Notes: generated by a model from the sequence alone, not told the origin. Shown: positions 1 through 7,819, counted from the stretch's first letter. The stretch is 20,123 bases of DNA from Penium margaritaceum (GCA_023375785.1 SZWC01007342.1:24335-44457), one strand, 5' to 3'. Numbers and translations: made by a program.

Positions 1-290
1 AAATGGTGGTGGAAACAACCCTAGTGAAAATGGTGGTGGAAACAACCCTAGTGCAAATGGTGGTGCAAACAACCATAGTGCAAATGGTGGTGCAAACAAC
101 CCTAGTGCAAATGGTGGTGGAAACAACCCTAGTGCAAATGGTGGTGGAAACAACCCTAGTGCAAATGGTGGTGCAAACAACCCTAGTGCAAATGGTGGTG
201 GAAACAACCCTAGTGCAAATGGTGGTGGAAACAACCCTAGTGAAAATGGTGGTGCAAACAACCCTAGTGCAAATGGTGGTGCAAATAGGG
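1..290. repeat. 27-bp minisatellite, about 10.7 copies
   Basis: ATG-containing units recur exactly every 27 bases (ATG at 3, 30, 57 and so on to 273), and the window edge cuts the array. Units differ by single substitutions: GGTGGTGGAAAC versus GGTGGTGCAAAC, GTGAAAAT versus GTGCAAAT, and one CCCTAG to CCATAG. There is no indel. Because 27 is a multiple of three, two forward frames stay open through the array, while the third has TAG in almost every unit. It could lie in an exon or in an intron of the minus-strand J-domain gene; the sequence does not decide. Confidence 0.97.
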
Positions 291-367
291 CTGGTAGTTC
301 GATTTTTCAATTTGAGCCAGAAAGTCGAATCGGATCGGAAAGTCGACTAATCGAGGGTCACGATTAA
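2..367 (+). CDS. Possible Asn/Gly-rich 9-residue repeat protein, 5'-truncated
   Basis: The second forward frame is open from the window edge to TAA at 365-367. It encodes tandem nonapeptides of the type ANGGGNNPS (variants ANGGANNPS and ENGGGNNPS), then about 25 non-repetitive residues. Such Asn/Gly/Pro/Ser composition resembles low-complexity extracellular or disordered proteins more than the alternative frame, which reads MVVETTLVQ repeats. No start, signal peptide or known domain is visible. Every unit-to-unit substitution changes the amino acid in both open frames, so there is no sign of protein-level conservation. It may simply be a non-coding minisatellite. Confidence 0.2.
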   Translation, partial: NGGGNNPSENGGGNNPSANGGANNHSANGGANNPSANGGGNNPSANGGGNNPSANGGANNPSANGGGNNPSANGGGNNPSENGGANNPSANGGANRAGSSIFQFEPESRIGSESRLIEGHD

Positions 368-500
368 TCGGAATCGAGCAGATCGAACCCGTCGACTTAA
401 TCGTTGATTCGAGTTCGATTTGCCGAGGGGAGCAAAAAACGATTAGTTTTGATCTGTCCCACACGATCAATCTGATTACTCAAATCGAGATCGAATGCAT
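320..500. repeat. TCGA/ATCG-rich cryptic simple-sequence tract
   Basis: Short overlapping words (TCGA, ATCG, GATTAATCG, GTCGACTTAATCG) recur many times without a fixed period, and a smaller patch lies near 601-640. The tract directly follows the minisatellite. Reading frames on both strands are short and match nothing I recognise. It looks like slippage-derived or satellite-like DNA. Confidence 0.5.
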
Positions 501-691
501 GAAAACAGAGAATTCTTCGGCGCAAACAGCCGTTTGCAGACAACATGATGCCCCTGACGACGTCCAACATGCTTTTTTCCGAAACCCCTAAAAAAGTATG
601 TCTATCGATTCGATCGATCCAGGGGTGATCGTTCGATGGAGCGAGAATCGCGCCAGGTGGGTTGGGGCCACGTCCAACGCGGTCCGCTGGC

Positions 692-732
692 AAGACAAGA
701 AAACGCGCGGATGTCGCGCGTTTTCTTGTTTT
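692..732. repeat. Perfect hairpin 1 (14-15 bp stem, 5-nt loop)
   Basis: CAAGAAAACGCGCG at 696-709 is the exact reverse complement of 715-728, around the loop 710-714. A695-T729 adds a pair, and weaker pairing (one G:T) continues to 692/732. The stem joins A-rich and CG-rich parts. It lies within the expected intron of the minus-strand J-domain gene and only seven bases before a second hairpin. Confidence 0.9.
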
Positions 733-739
733 CTTGTTT

Positions 740-766
740 CTCGCGCTTCACTACATGAAGCGCGAG
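740..766. repeat. Perfect hairpin 2 (11-bp stem, 5-nt loop)
   Basis: CTCGCGCTTCA at 740-750 is the exact reverse complement of 756-766, around the loop CTACA. It immediately follows hairpin 1 and shares its CGCG-rich stem character. Together they may be the core of a small foldback transposon or a structured RNA element. Confidence 0.9.
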
Positions 767-978
767 TGACACGCGTTCGAAGTCATGTTTCATGCAGTAC
801 ATCGCACGAATAGGTGGGTTCGACACATGTAGATAACCTAAAGTAAAAAGTTTGTGATGGTGGCTAAAAGCAACCACCTGNGTCATTGCTTGCTTGAAGC
901 ATCGACACCGCCATTGCTTGCTCTTCGCCTGACGTGGCAATGCTACTTTGCTTTGGTGCTCTGCACTATGGACGTCCA

Positions 979-1064
979 GGGCAGACAGGCAGGCGGCCAG
1001 ACAGGAGAACAGACAGGCAGCCAGACATGCGGAGGGCGGACAGGCAGGCGGAGAGACAGGCGGA
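979..1064. repeat. Degenerate CAGACAGGCAGG-type simple repeat
   Basis: The words CAGACAGG, CAGGCAGG and GGCGGA repeat irregularly. On the minus strand this is a pyrimidine-rich CCTGCCTGTCTG tract lying just inside the proposed 5' end of the J-domain gene's intron. The ORFs that run across it in several frames are low-complexity by-products. Confidence 0.8.
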
Positions 1065-1069
1065 CGAAC
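1065..1069 (-). other. Probable 5' splice site of the J-domain gene
   Basis: Reading minus, AAG at 1072-1070 is followed by GTTCGT from 1069. Homology to the J domain stops here and the frame continues into the CCTGCCTGTCTG repeat. A GT donor at this point explains the loss of similarity. The matching acceptor is not in the window or is not recognisable. Confidence 0.6.
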
Positions 1070-1588
1070 CTTGGATCGGAACGCCGTCTTGATGTCATCC
1101 TCGTCAGCTCCGTCCGCAAGCCCCAGCAGCTCTGCGGGCGAAGCTTCCAGCATCCACGCCGTCGCGTCCACATCTGTACCGTCGGCGTCTGCCACACCAC
1201 CTTCTCCGCCACCGCCAGCCTTGGGCCGGAATCTCGCATCCCAGCATAACCGACCGCCAGGTCCTGCCGTCGCCCCGCCCGCTGCCGCTGCCGGGCCGTC
1301 TGCAGCAGCGAACGCTGTGTGAGTGCCACGTTGCACGCCACGCTGCGTGGGTTGCTCGCGTTGCGAGCCACTTGACGGGCCACGTTGCGCGCCGCTGAGG
1401 CGTGTGCGGCAGGCGAAGCCACGAATGTTCGAGGCAGGGAGAGGCAACGGATGCGGACGCCGATGGCAATGACAGCCCGGGGAGTTGGGGCCGGGCGTAG
1501 CGGCAGCCTTTGGCGTTGCAGCCGGAGCTCTTGCTCCCACTTGCATCCCCATCCCCATCGCCATCCTTGTTCCCATTCCCATTTCCAT
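1070..1588 (-). CDS. J-domain (DnaJ-like) protein, first visible coding exon
   Basis: J-domain proteins recruit Hsp70 and stimulate its ATPase. The exon encodes 173 residues from ATG at 1588-1586. The frame is open further upstream only to a GTG at 1606, with a TGA at 1633-1631. Residues 1-15 are Met-Gly-rich, from a CCCATN hexamer repeat. Residues ~16-140 are rich in Ala, Gly, Arg and Ser with few acidic residues until a short acidic stretch, as in an organelle targeting region. Residues ~149-173 match J-domain helices I and II (SPAELLGL, then DEDDIKTAFRSK). The exon ends at Lys 173, AAG followed by GTTCGT, a good plant 5' splice site, before the HPD motif, which must lie in a later exon. 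I saw no HPD-encoding exon on the minus strand down to position 1. Plastid location is an inference. The upstream CTTCAG near 1608 could be a splice acceptor, so this may not be the first exon. Confidence 0.7.
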
Positions 1589-1855
1589 AAGCGTTTCCCT
1601 TCTCACGCTGAAGCCGACGCAGGGACAGTGTCAGCAGCGTTAGAAGTTGGCGTCGGCGGTTTGAAACGAAGGGAAATGGTGGCGGCCGGAAACGTACTCA
1701 GGTATCGGTGTCGGTGCGACCGTGTGGCGGGTTACTGTTAACGGCGCTTGTGGCGACAGAGACAGCGACAGCAGCACAAGTACCGACGGTGGCGGCGTCG
1801 CGAAACGAATGGATGGGCGTGTTCGGAGGGCGGTTTCGTGGCAATCTCTCCCCAG

Positions 1856-1863
1856 TGACGTCA
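1856..1863. promoter_or_regulatory. TGACGTCA palindrome (bZIP/CRE-type site)
   Basis: A perfect eight-base palindrome lies about 270 bases upstream of the proposed J-domain start, in a GC-rich flank. Plant bZIP factors bind TGACG/ACGT cores. A second TGACATCATC-like motif is near 1899. No convincing TATA box was seen. Function is an inference from position only. Confidence 0.3.
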
Positions 1864-2019
1864 TTCTCCCTCATCGCTGGCGAGATGCATTCGACGGATG
1901 ACATCATCAGCGTGTAGCATACGCGCGCAAATCCGTCCTCCACCTGAGTAGGTCATTTTCCAGAAGGAGGTGAGCTGCCGGCCTGCTTTTTTATTGGAAG
2001 GTGAAAACACACTGTTCGA

Positions 2020-2040
2020 CCCCCCCCCCCCCCCCCCCCC
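2020..2040. repeat. Poly-C run, 21 bases
   Basis: Twenty-one consecutive C residues. The minus strand is a G-run able to form a quadruplex. The exact length may be a sequencing estimate. Confidence 0.95.
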
Positions 2041-2432
2041 AAAGACTACCTTCTCATTCCCCAGTTCAGGTAACAGAATATCGCCTTATTTATTCGTGCA
2101 GGATTTAAGTCATTGAAATTAATGAAAATTAATTCTGTATCAAACCTCCGTGTCTAATTCAAGAGCATTTTTTCATGCATTGGGGGTCGGTGCCATACTG
2201 CTTCGAGAGGTATGGGTAAGTCAAGGGAGGACCTTCAAGGGATGAAGACAAGTTCACTGATTTTTTTCATGAATTTTAAAATAATTTAATTATGGCCGAT
2301 CCTCTTCTTACTCAATGCTAATGATTTGTGCGCAATTGAAACTTTGAGTTTATCGGCGATTCTAATCAAATTGAACAAAGAACCTGATCCAAATACAAAC
2401 CCCTCCAACATAATTTCAAAGTCAGATACTAA
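2041..2432. other. AT-rich intergenic DNA, no gene seen
   Basis: Base composition falls sharply compared with the J-domain exon. Open frames are short, including an 85-residue minus frame at 2286-2543 with no recognisable motif. I see no transposon domain here. Confidence 0.5.
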
Positions 2433-2507
2433 CCAATCGGATAGGGTTTGATTTGGCATTTTAAAGGATTTTACTTGGATCAATTTGGATTGAATCAAAC
2501 CAATTGG
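2433..2507. repeat. Imperfect inverted repeat (CCAAT / GGTTTGATT arms)
   Basis: GGTTTGATT at 2445-2453 is the reverse complement of 2493-2501. CCAAT just outside the left arm pairs with ATTGG outside the right arm, allowing a short bulge. The about 75-base AT-rich structure resembles a small foldback element. No target duplication was identified. Confidence 0.45.
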
Positions 2508-2758
2508 ACGTTGGATTTTTTGGGGTCTTCTATTCAGCTCCAAAAAACTATGATCTTAAACCACTATTCATCGCCACCTCAACAATGCCAAGAATTGAAC
2601 ATGCATGGCTACCAGAAAGGCCTATTTGACAAACATCTAACATCCATCAAGCATTGAAGAGGATATGACTTTGGCAGGTTACGCTCATGCATGCCAACAA
2701 CATCTTCCAACGGGTAATGTGCTGGCAAGTTTCGCAAGTCATTATAAAGATCGGGGTT

Positions 2759-2931
2759 CAAGATTGATCACGCCTTCAAAATTTGAGAATCTCAGACATA
2801 AAGATGGGATGAAGAATGTCTCGTCTAAGATTTGGGGCAACACATCTTTTGTGTTGCCCCAATATGTAGACAACACAAAATTTGCCCGATGATTGATCTG
2901 GTCTCAAAATTTATAGATGAGATCAATCTTG
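2759..2931. mobile_element. MITE-like foldback element
   Basis: The outer arms 2759-2788 and 2902-2931 are both 30 bases and match in 24 of 30 positions as inverted repeats; both start CAAGATTGATC when read inward. At the centre, 2832-2844 pairs perfectly with 2850-2862 (13-bp stem TTGGGGCAACACA, five-base loop). There is no transposase. The structure suggests a non-autonomous foldback transposon, but family and target duplication are unknown. Confidence 0.5.
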
Positions 2932-3236
2932 TCTTCTCTCGTCTCAAACTCGCACGAGTAGAAACATGACCTAATGAGGTATCCTGCCACGTGTGACGCC
3001 TACAAGTATCTTGATGTGCAAAGCACACCATGTAATCAATTTGATCGTGAGACGTTAGCTAAAATCTGTAGGTGGAGGTTCCTAGTATGTGTGAGAGGCG
3101 GCAGTGACTGCATGGAGGAGAAGAGTAGAACGACAAGACGCCATGAAGCAGAGTACATCCAAGAAGCGAGCCAAGAGATGCACAGTCATGAAAAATTAAT
3201 GTCTCAGATCACCGAGGTGAGAGCAACAAGAAGAGG

Positions 3237-3261
3237 GAGCGAGCGAGCGAGCAGCGAGCTT
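3237..3261. repeat. Short GAGC microsatellite
   Basis: GAGC is repeated about four times and followed by a variant CAGCGAGC. It lies just before the tRNA-like segment on the forward strand. Confidence 0.8.
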
Positions 3262-3284
3262 GCTCTAGTTTGCTGCCCACTCGC

Positions 3285-3352
3285 GTGGTGGATTCGAACC
3301 ATCCACAGTCGTTTGTGAAACCTGTCCATGAGACAAGCCGGTACACCAGCAG
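3285..3352 (-). ncRNA. tRNA-like segment with Pol III A and B boxes (possible SINE head)
   Basis: Reading minus, a B box GGTTCGAATCC lies at 3300-3290 and an A-box-like TGGTGTACCGG at 3348-3338, separated by 37 bases, close to tRNA spacing. Between them CTTGT and ACAGG can form a five-base-pair anticodon-like stem around a seven-base loop containing CAT. A CACA/TGTG stem resembles a long variable arm. No acceptor stem forms, so it is not a functional tRNA. A tRNA-derived SINE head, a decayed tRNA gene or chance inside an LTR are all possible. Confidence 0.3.
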
Positions 3353-3359
3353 AAATTAG

Positions 3360-3579
3360 GTGTGTACGAGCACCCTGCTCGGCTTACAACTAGCATGGGA
3401 ATGAGAGCTAACAAAACTAGGTTATGCTCTCCTGGTCACTCTCTTCAATCTGCCGTGCACCCATGTCGTGAGGACGACACGACCAACAGAGTTGTCTCTC
3501 TCTTGGTCAGTCTCATGCAAAAGTGTGAAGGGTGTGCAAGGAGGCCATAGGTCACAATGTGGAAATGACACAACCAACA
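3360..3579 (-). repeat. Copia-1 3' LTR, beginning (far end not defined)
   Basis: Reading minus, TGTT at 3579-3576 follows a purine-rich tract directly, as at an LTR start. Copia-2 has the same arrangement (GGGTCACGGGGGAG then TGTTGTG). The far end of the LTR could reach about 3000. No second copy of it lies in the window, so the boundary cannot be set. Confidence 0.45.
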
Positions 3580-3593
3580 CTCTCCCATGACCC
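3580..3593 (-). other. Copia-1 polypurine tract
   Basis: On the minus strand this reads GGGTCATGGGAGAG, immediately before LTR start TGTT. It nearly matches the Copia-2 tract (GGGTCACGGGGGAG). Such tracts prime plus-strand DNA synthesis in LTR retrotransposons. Confidence 0.6.
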
Positions 3594-3670
3594 ATAGCCG
3601 ACAAGCACACACACCAACGTCATGAGGAGTGCCACAACGCAGGACTTGACTCAGGCATTGGGACGACAAC

Positions 3671-4606
3671 TCAACCTGGAACGTTGCGAGCAAACATCAG
3701 TCCAATAGTGTGCACTGCCGCCTTGAAGACATTGCTGCTAAGTGCCTTTGTGAGGAAGTCAACGCGTTGTTGTCGGGTGTCAATCCACATAATTTGGACG
3801 TCGCCTGTAGCCATACGCTCACGCACAAAATGATGTTCCACATTGACATGATTTTTGCAAGCGTGATGCATGCTTTCATGCTCAGCAATGGCTTTCGTGC
3901 TTCGATTGGCGTAGCGCAAAGTGATGCAGCGTATGGGCACACGCAGTTGCAACAAAAAATGACATAGCCACATGCCCTCACAGGTGCTTTCACTGAGCGC
4001 AACACACTCGGCTTCACTTGAGCTACATGCCACGTAGCCTTGCTTGTCACTTTTCCACAAGATTGCTGTGCCACCAACCAAAAAGACATAGCCAGTGCAA
4101 CTTTGAGCAGGTGTATCATGCGCCGAATCACTATCAGTGTACCCGTCAATGACTATTGACGGATGTGCCCAGTAGTAGAAACCAACACGAGCAGTGGAGA
4201 GGGCATACCTGACAACGCGCACTGCCACCTCCATTTGTTGTACTCGTGGGCACTGTGAGAAATGAGCAAGAAAGTTCAGAGGGAAAAACATGTCTGCTCG
4301 GGTGTTACTAGCCAGGTACATCAGAGACCCTATGATACGCAGATAGTCGGTCACATCCACTTGCTCTCCCAGCTTTGATACGTCCAGCGTTTTCAGCAAC
4401 CTCTGCCTGATGGGCGACATTGATGTTGATGCCGTAAGTACAAACTCAATGAAAGAGGCAAAACGCTCCCCCGGGCTTCTAACATACGCAACCTTGTGGA
4501 CATGAAGAACTGGACGAGGATGGTCACGTTCAAGCTCCATGCTGAGGGAGACACAAGATGGGCCCAAGTATTTCATCTTGGATGTAGCCTGTAGTAGTGA
4601 ATTCAA
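3671..4606 (-). pseudogene. Copia-1 RT C-terminus and RNase H
   Basis: The longest open frame of the window (311 residues, TGA at 3671-3673). It holds the copia RT thumb and connection (VTDYLRIIGSLMYLA, then FSQCP), then RNase H (DGYTDSD, GYVFLVGGTAILWKSDKQ, SSSEAE, KNHVNVEHHFV, DFLTKAL). The usual CDNQS segment reads YANRS, so a catalytic aspartate is lost. The frame continues upstream without a true start, because it is the tail of a polyprotein. It would degrade RNA in RNA/DNA hybrids in an intact element. Confidence 0.85.
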
Positions 4607-5240
4607 AGTTGAAACTGCGTCTCGACTTGGTGACGCAATGAGGAAGTCGTTGACGTAGACGAGAACAAAAAAAATGTTACAGAGCGCGGAGTGACAAAGA
4701 GGGAGGGGTCCACCATGCTACGGCGGTACCCCCCCTTTTCGAGGGTGGAGGTAACTTCCTCGTTCCAACATGACGATGATTCATTGAGGCCATAGAGGGC
4801 CTTTCGTAGCCTACATACTCTGTCGACACCGTCAAAGAGTCCTAGGGGTTGCACCATGTAGATCTCCCCATCCAACTGTCCAGTGCAAGAATGCCTTATT
4901 CACATCCATGTGCTTGAGCTCCCAATCATGGCGTGCTACAAGACCGAGGAGAGTTTGAGCTGTCTCGTAATGTCCAACAGGGGAAAACGTCTCGTCAAAG
5001 TCAATGACCCAGACCTGAGAGAACCCCTTGGCAGTGAGACGTACCTTGTTTTTGTTAAGCTCACCATTGGGCTTGTAATTCCAATGAAAGCCCCAACGTT
5101 CATCAATGACCTTGCTACCTGGAGGGAAAAAAATAGCTTGTAAATGACGTGGTCATCAAGAGCTCTCAGCTCGTCCCGCTTGGCAGCCTCCCACTCTTGG
5201 GAGTCGGGCGTAGCACGGGCCTGCCAGACTATATTCGGGT
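4603..5240 (-). pseudogene. Copia-1 reverse transcriptase core
   Basis: The copia RT reads across at least three frames. EWEAAKRDELRALDD (about 5140-5200) opens the domain. A shift near the A-rich run at about 5125-5131 leads to TAKGFSQ, ETFSP and the motif A block HMDVNKAFLH (about 4890-4920), which keeps its aspartate. Another shift near 4880 leads to DGEIYMVQPLGLFDG and KALYGL. The catalytic box near 4650 reads YVND instead of YVDD, so one of the two metal-binding aspartates is replaced. A T-rich run near 4665-4672 accompanies a further frame change. The enzyme cannot be active. Confidence 0.85.
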
Positions 5241-5509
5241 CAAGCAATGAGGGCGCAGAAACAACTGTTGTTTGACACTCTATGATGCTGCCAAGGATGG
5301 AAACTTCCAGCGTATGCTCGTGCTCGTACGTGAGCAGTGCATACCCAAGGCGAGAAATAAGATGGAGAACCCTCGTGGCTAGGCCCAACGCATCGATGAA
5401 ATTCGGCTGCCCCGAAAACTGCCCAGGATGAGACTAGTAAGACAAGTAGAGGATGCTGGGGTGTATAGGGAGCAAAGGTCTCCAGATACACCCCATGGTA
5501 TTCAAGGAA
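5241..5509 (-). pseudogene. Copia-1 integrase-RT connecting region
   Basis: Frames here are open but poorly conserved, as is usual for the spacer between integrase and RT in copia pol. The frame at 5388-4936 contains the start of RT at its downstream end. No separate function is recognisable. It lies between the duplicated integrase segment and RT. Confidence 0.4.
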
Positions 5510-6054
5510 TTAGGTGGTAGGACTGAAGAACTCAGTGCAATGGTCACTATGGAAGAGGCGTAGTGAATGCTGACACGCACGTTCAGCTCGCACAATTAAG
5601 GATACAACAATTGCAGAAATGTTGATTTCATGATGAAGAGCGAAGATCCTGCGAAACCCAGAGAAATCATCAGTGAGGCAAAGGGCGTAAAGCCCAAAAC
5701 CTCCAAGAAATTCCTGAGGGAGAGGGCCCATGACATCAGCATGTACAAGGGCGAGGGGGTGAGAATACTNATACACCCCATGTGATTCAAGGAACTAGGT
5801 GGTAGGACTGAAGAACTCAGTGCAATGGTCACTATGGAAGAGGCGTAGTGAGCGCTAACACGCACGTTCAGCTCGCACAATTAAGGATACAACAATTGCA
5901 GAAATGTTGATTTCATGATGAAGAGCGAAGATCCTGCGAAACCCAGAGAAATCATCAGTGAGGCAAAGGGCGTAAAGCCCAAAACCTCCAAGAAATTCCT
6001 GAGGGAGAGGGCCCATGACATCAGCATGTACAAGGGCGAGGGGGTGAGAATACT
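5486..6054. repeat. 285-bp tandem duplication with N at the junction
   Basis: Positions 5486-5769 and 5771-6054 align without an indel, offset by 285 bases. I count about six substitutions, all in the first 80 bases (for example GAATGCTGACACG versus GAGCGCTAACACG); the remaining about 200 bases look identical. A single N stands at 5770, exactly between the copies. Both copies hold the same integrase segment. This could be a real duplication, or two overlapping contig ends or haplotypes that were not merged. Confidence 0.95.
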
Positions 6055-6055
6055 A
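5510..6055 (-). pseudogene. Copia-1 integrase core, present twice
   Basis: Each copy encodes a copia integrase core: HADVMGPLP with the first catalytic aspartate (5737-5735 in one copy), LTDDFSG, then FHSDHCTEF with the second aspartate. The third catalytic residue and the TPQQN region are not found downstream, so the core is cut short. The second copy repeats the same segment, which no working integrase would contain. The normal role is insertion of the cDNA into the genome. Confidence 0.8.
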
Positions 6056-6350
6056 GGATTTAGAGGAGGCAAAAGGGGGACAATGCATCTTACCCTGGGC
6101 ATACAAAAGACAGTCAGATGGCCAACGTAAAGGAAAAGTGGACGGGGACAAGCCAACAGCGGGCTGAAGCTGGATCATGTTGGTGATGGCATTGGTGTGC
6201 ACATGGCCAAGATGGCAATGCAAAATCTGGACATCAGTAGGGTAGAGCAAAGGAGTGACATGAGCGAGAGTTGAGCCAATCAGAGGGGCATGGGGAGCAA
6301 GAAGAGGCACATTATAGAACTTGTCACACATAACCCCTCGCAAGACAATG
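6056..6350 (-). pseudogene. Copia-1 GAG-pre-integrase zinc-binding domain
   Basis: The minus frame has LHCHLGHVHTNAI (paired histidines of the HHCC finger, about 6190-6230) and DCLLYAQGKMHCPPF (about 6075-6120). The expected C-x2-C pair is C-L-L-Y, a TGT to TAT change, so one zinc ligand is lost. The frame differs from that of the protease upstream, showing a frameshift in between. Confidence 0.8.
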
Positions 6351-6689
6351 CTACTGGAGGAACAAAGACACAGTGCCAGCGCCCGTACCGCCAGAGAAAT
6401 CCGTGCCCTGGTCATCGAGGGAGGGCACTGATAGCAGGCGCAGCTCCAAGGAAGGCACATACACAATGTCAGGCAAATGCAATCCACCGTTGGGACCAAA
6501 GAAATGGACAACACCAACATTCTGGACGGGGAGTAACTGGCCGGACCCAGTTTTCATAAAGCGAACTTGGCTTGCCAAACCCATGGAGATAAAGGAGGAG
6601 CGAACAGACGTCATGTGGTGGGTGGCCCTGGATTCAAGTACCCAGAAGCCACTAGAGACACGGACATTGGGAAGCATATCATAGGTCAC
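6351..6689 (-). pseudogene. Copia-1 aspartic protease
   Basis: The 112-residue frame contains FWVLESRATHHMT where active copia proteases have LDSGATxHM. The catalytic aspartate is glutamate and the glycine is arginine. Downstream GSGQLLPVQNVGVV and LPDIVYVPSLELRLLSVPSL are typical of the rest of the domain. In an intact element it would cut the Gag-Pol polyprotein. Confidence 0.85.
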
Positions 6690-7017
6690 AACAATGCCAA
6701 CAGGAGGCGGAGACGAGGTACACGTAGTAGGACAACGAGGCAGAACGACAGACTGCCAATGCTTGACTCACAGAACAGATGCGGACGGAAACAGCAGGAC
6801 ACGAGCGGGGTGGTCCCCACAAAGAATGGTGTCAGTCTCACAGCCAGGACCTTTAGCGAACAAAGAAATACTCTCACCTCCCTGATCACCAAGGTGAAGG
6901 CGCTAAAGGAGAGACTGCTCTAGCTCTCGCTCACCATGAACGGGGAGTGTAGAGCAAATGGGAGTTGAGGCTCTTAAGTCCGGAAAAATTCTGGTACAGG
7001 TCTTCGTTTGACGGCCG
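6690..7017. other. Boundary zone between Copia-1 and G1
   Basis: On the minus strand a Pro/Ser/Thr-rich stretch (6690-6760) leads into the Copia-1 protease. Beyond about 6900 nothing is clearly copia. No LTR end, primer-binding site or target duplication is visible, so the join of the two elements cannot be placed. Confidence 0.4.
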
Positions 7018-7640
7018 GTGCCTGTTACTGTACCAGGTGTCAACCAAGCCACATCGTCGACCATAGGCGTACTACCTCTCAAGCAGATAAATCCGACGTG
7101 GCACAACTCTCTCACGCTACAAAAATGGTGGAGCTACTTTGTGCATTCTTATCTTGCTCGCTTTGAAAAGCTAAACGATAATTCTCACATACAGTACTGA
7201 CTCCAACATCTATACTTGCAGTATGGAATGGTAGAGCACACTTGACGTTTGCGTAAAATCATCACTTGTAGTGACCTCGTCCCTAACAAACTGTGTTTCT
7301 ACAACAATATCCTCAAGCGAGATATTCGGTGAGAAATCACCATTTTTGGCATCCAAGATGACCTTTTTTGAATGATTGCAACAACCAACTGCATCGACAG
7401 TGCCGACTACAACGCTCGGATGGAGGAGTCCAATGGCTGGTGATCCCAAGGCCACAATCCTTGTTGTGGTGGAGGGAAGTTGCAGTTGGCAGAAACCTTG
7501 TCTCCAATGGAGATTGACACCATCAATAAGCACCATCAACGGTTGTGGTGGACTTGCAGGAAGCCTAGTCATATGTAGCACGACTACCGAAAGCGGAAAC
7601 AACAAGCCAAAAATGGTGAAAGTTGTAGAATAAGAGGGAA
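7018..7640 (+). pseudogene. G1 gag remnant with decayed zinc knuckle
   Basis: The frame 7018-7200 contains KWWSYFVHSYLARFEKL, similar to the tryptophan-rich part of gypsy gag. Further on, reading from about 7545, WTCRKPSHM, a stop, then HDYRKRKQQ matches a CCHC knuckle in which the first cysteine is tryptophan and the last is tyrosine. A basic tail follows. Region 7200-7370 has no convincing similarity. The gag identification rests on short motifs. Confidence 0.45.
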
Positions 7641-7819
7641 GAGTCGGGAAACAACAAATGGCAAGAGTAGACAACGAGGCTCATGTCCGGTTGAAGAATT
7701 CTACGCCGACTGATTACCCATCTGAGCGGTTCACATCACCACATACAAGAGTTCCTACGATAAAAAAAGTTGATGAGGGGTACGAGGACGACCAGCCAAT
7801 GATACTGCTATGAGTGCAA

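Larger units (their letters stand above)
3579..6900 (-). mobile_element. Copia-1: degraded Ty1/copia retrotransposon
   Basis: Minus-strand domain order is protease, GAG-pre-integrase, integrase, RT, RNase H, polypurine tract and LTR start, the standard copia order. The coding sequence is split over several frames by stops and frameshifts. Gag and the 5' LTR are missing: gag-like sequence of the plus-strand gypsy element G1 already begins by 7018, leaving at most about 330 bases upstream of the protease. No primer-binding site was recognised. The left boundary depends on the undefined LTR end. Confidence 0.85.

Noticed and set aside
1..290. CRISPR-like array
   Set aside because: Units are contiguous and 27 bases long with no unique spacers, and the window is eukaryotic.
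3..350. 115-residue ORF of MVVETTLVQ repeats
   Set aside because: It is one of two open frames through a 27-bp minisatellite. Its hydrophobic, threonine-rich repeat has no known counterpart, and the other frame gives a more protein-like composition.
602..1069. Continuation of the J-domain ORF to 602 without splicing
   Set aside because: Past Lys 173 the protein becomes CLAACLFSCLAACL-type translation of a simple repeat and then crosses the hairpins and an N. A GT donor at 1069 explains this better.
854..1741. Several plus-strand ORFs of 118-131 residues opposite the J-domain exon
   Set aside because: They are Arg/Ala/Pro-rich shadow frames of a GC-rich region and match no domain, whereas the minus frame has J-domain residues in order.
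2974..3318. 114-residue plus-strand ORF
   Set aside because: No domain recognised; it crosses the GAGC microsatellite and the tRNA-like segment and overlaps the probable Copia-1 LTR.
3285..3352. Functional tRNA gene
   Set aside because: No seven-base-pair acceptor stem can be formed and the T stem has a mismatch.
7210..7674. 154-residue minus-strand ORF
   Set aside because: No recognisable motif, and it lies opposite the G1 gag region with its zinc-knuckle remnant. Treated as a chance open frame, though not formally excluded.
6900..7800. Primer-binding sites or 5' LTRs for Copia-1 and G1
   Set aside because: I looked for initiator-methionine tRNA complements and for sequence matching the known LTR starts on both strands and found none. 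Both elements appear 5'-truncated.
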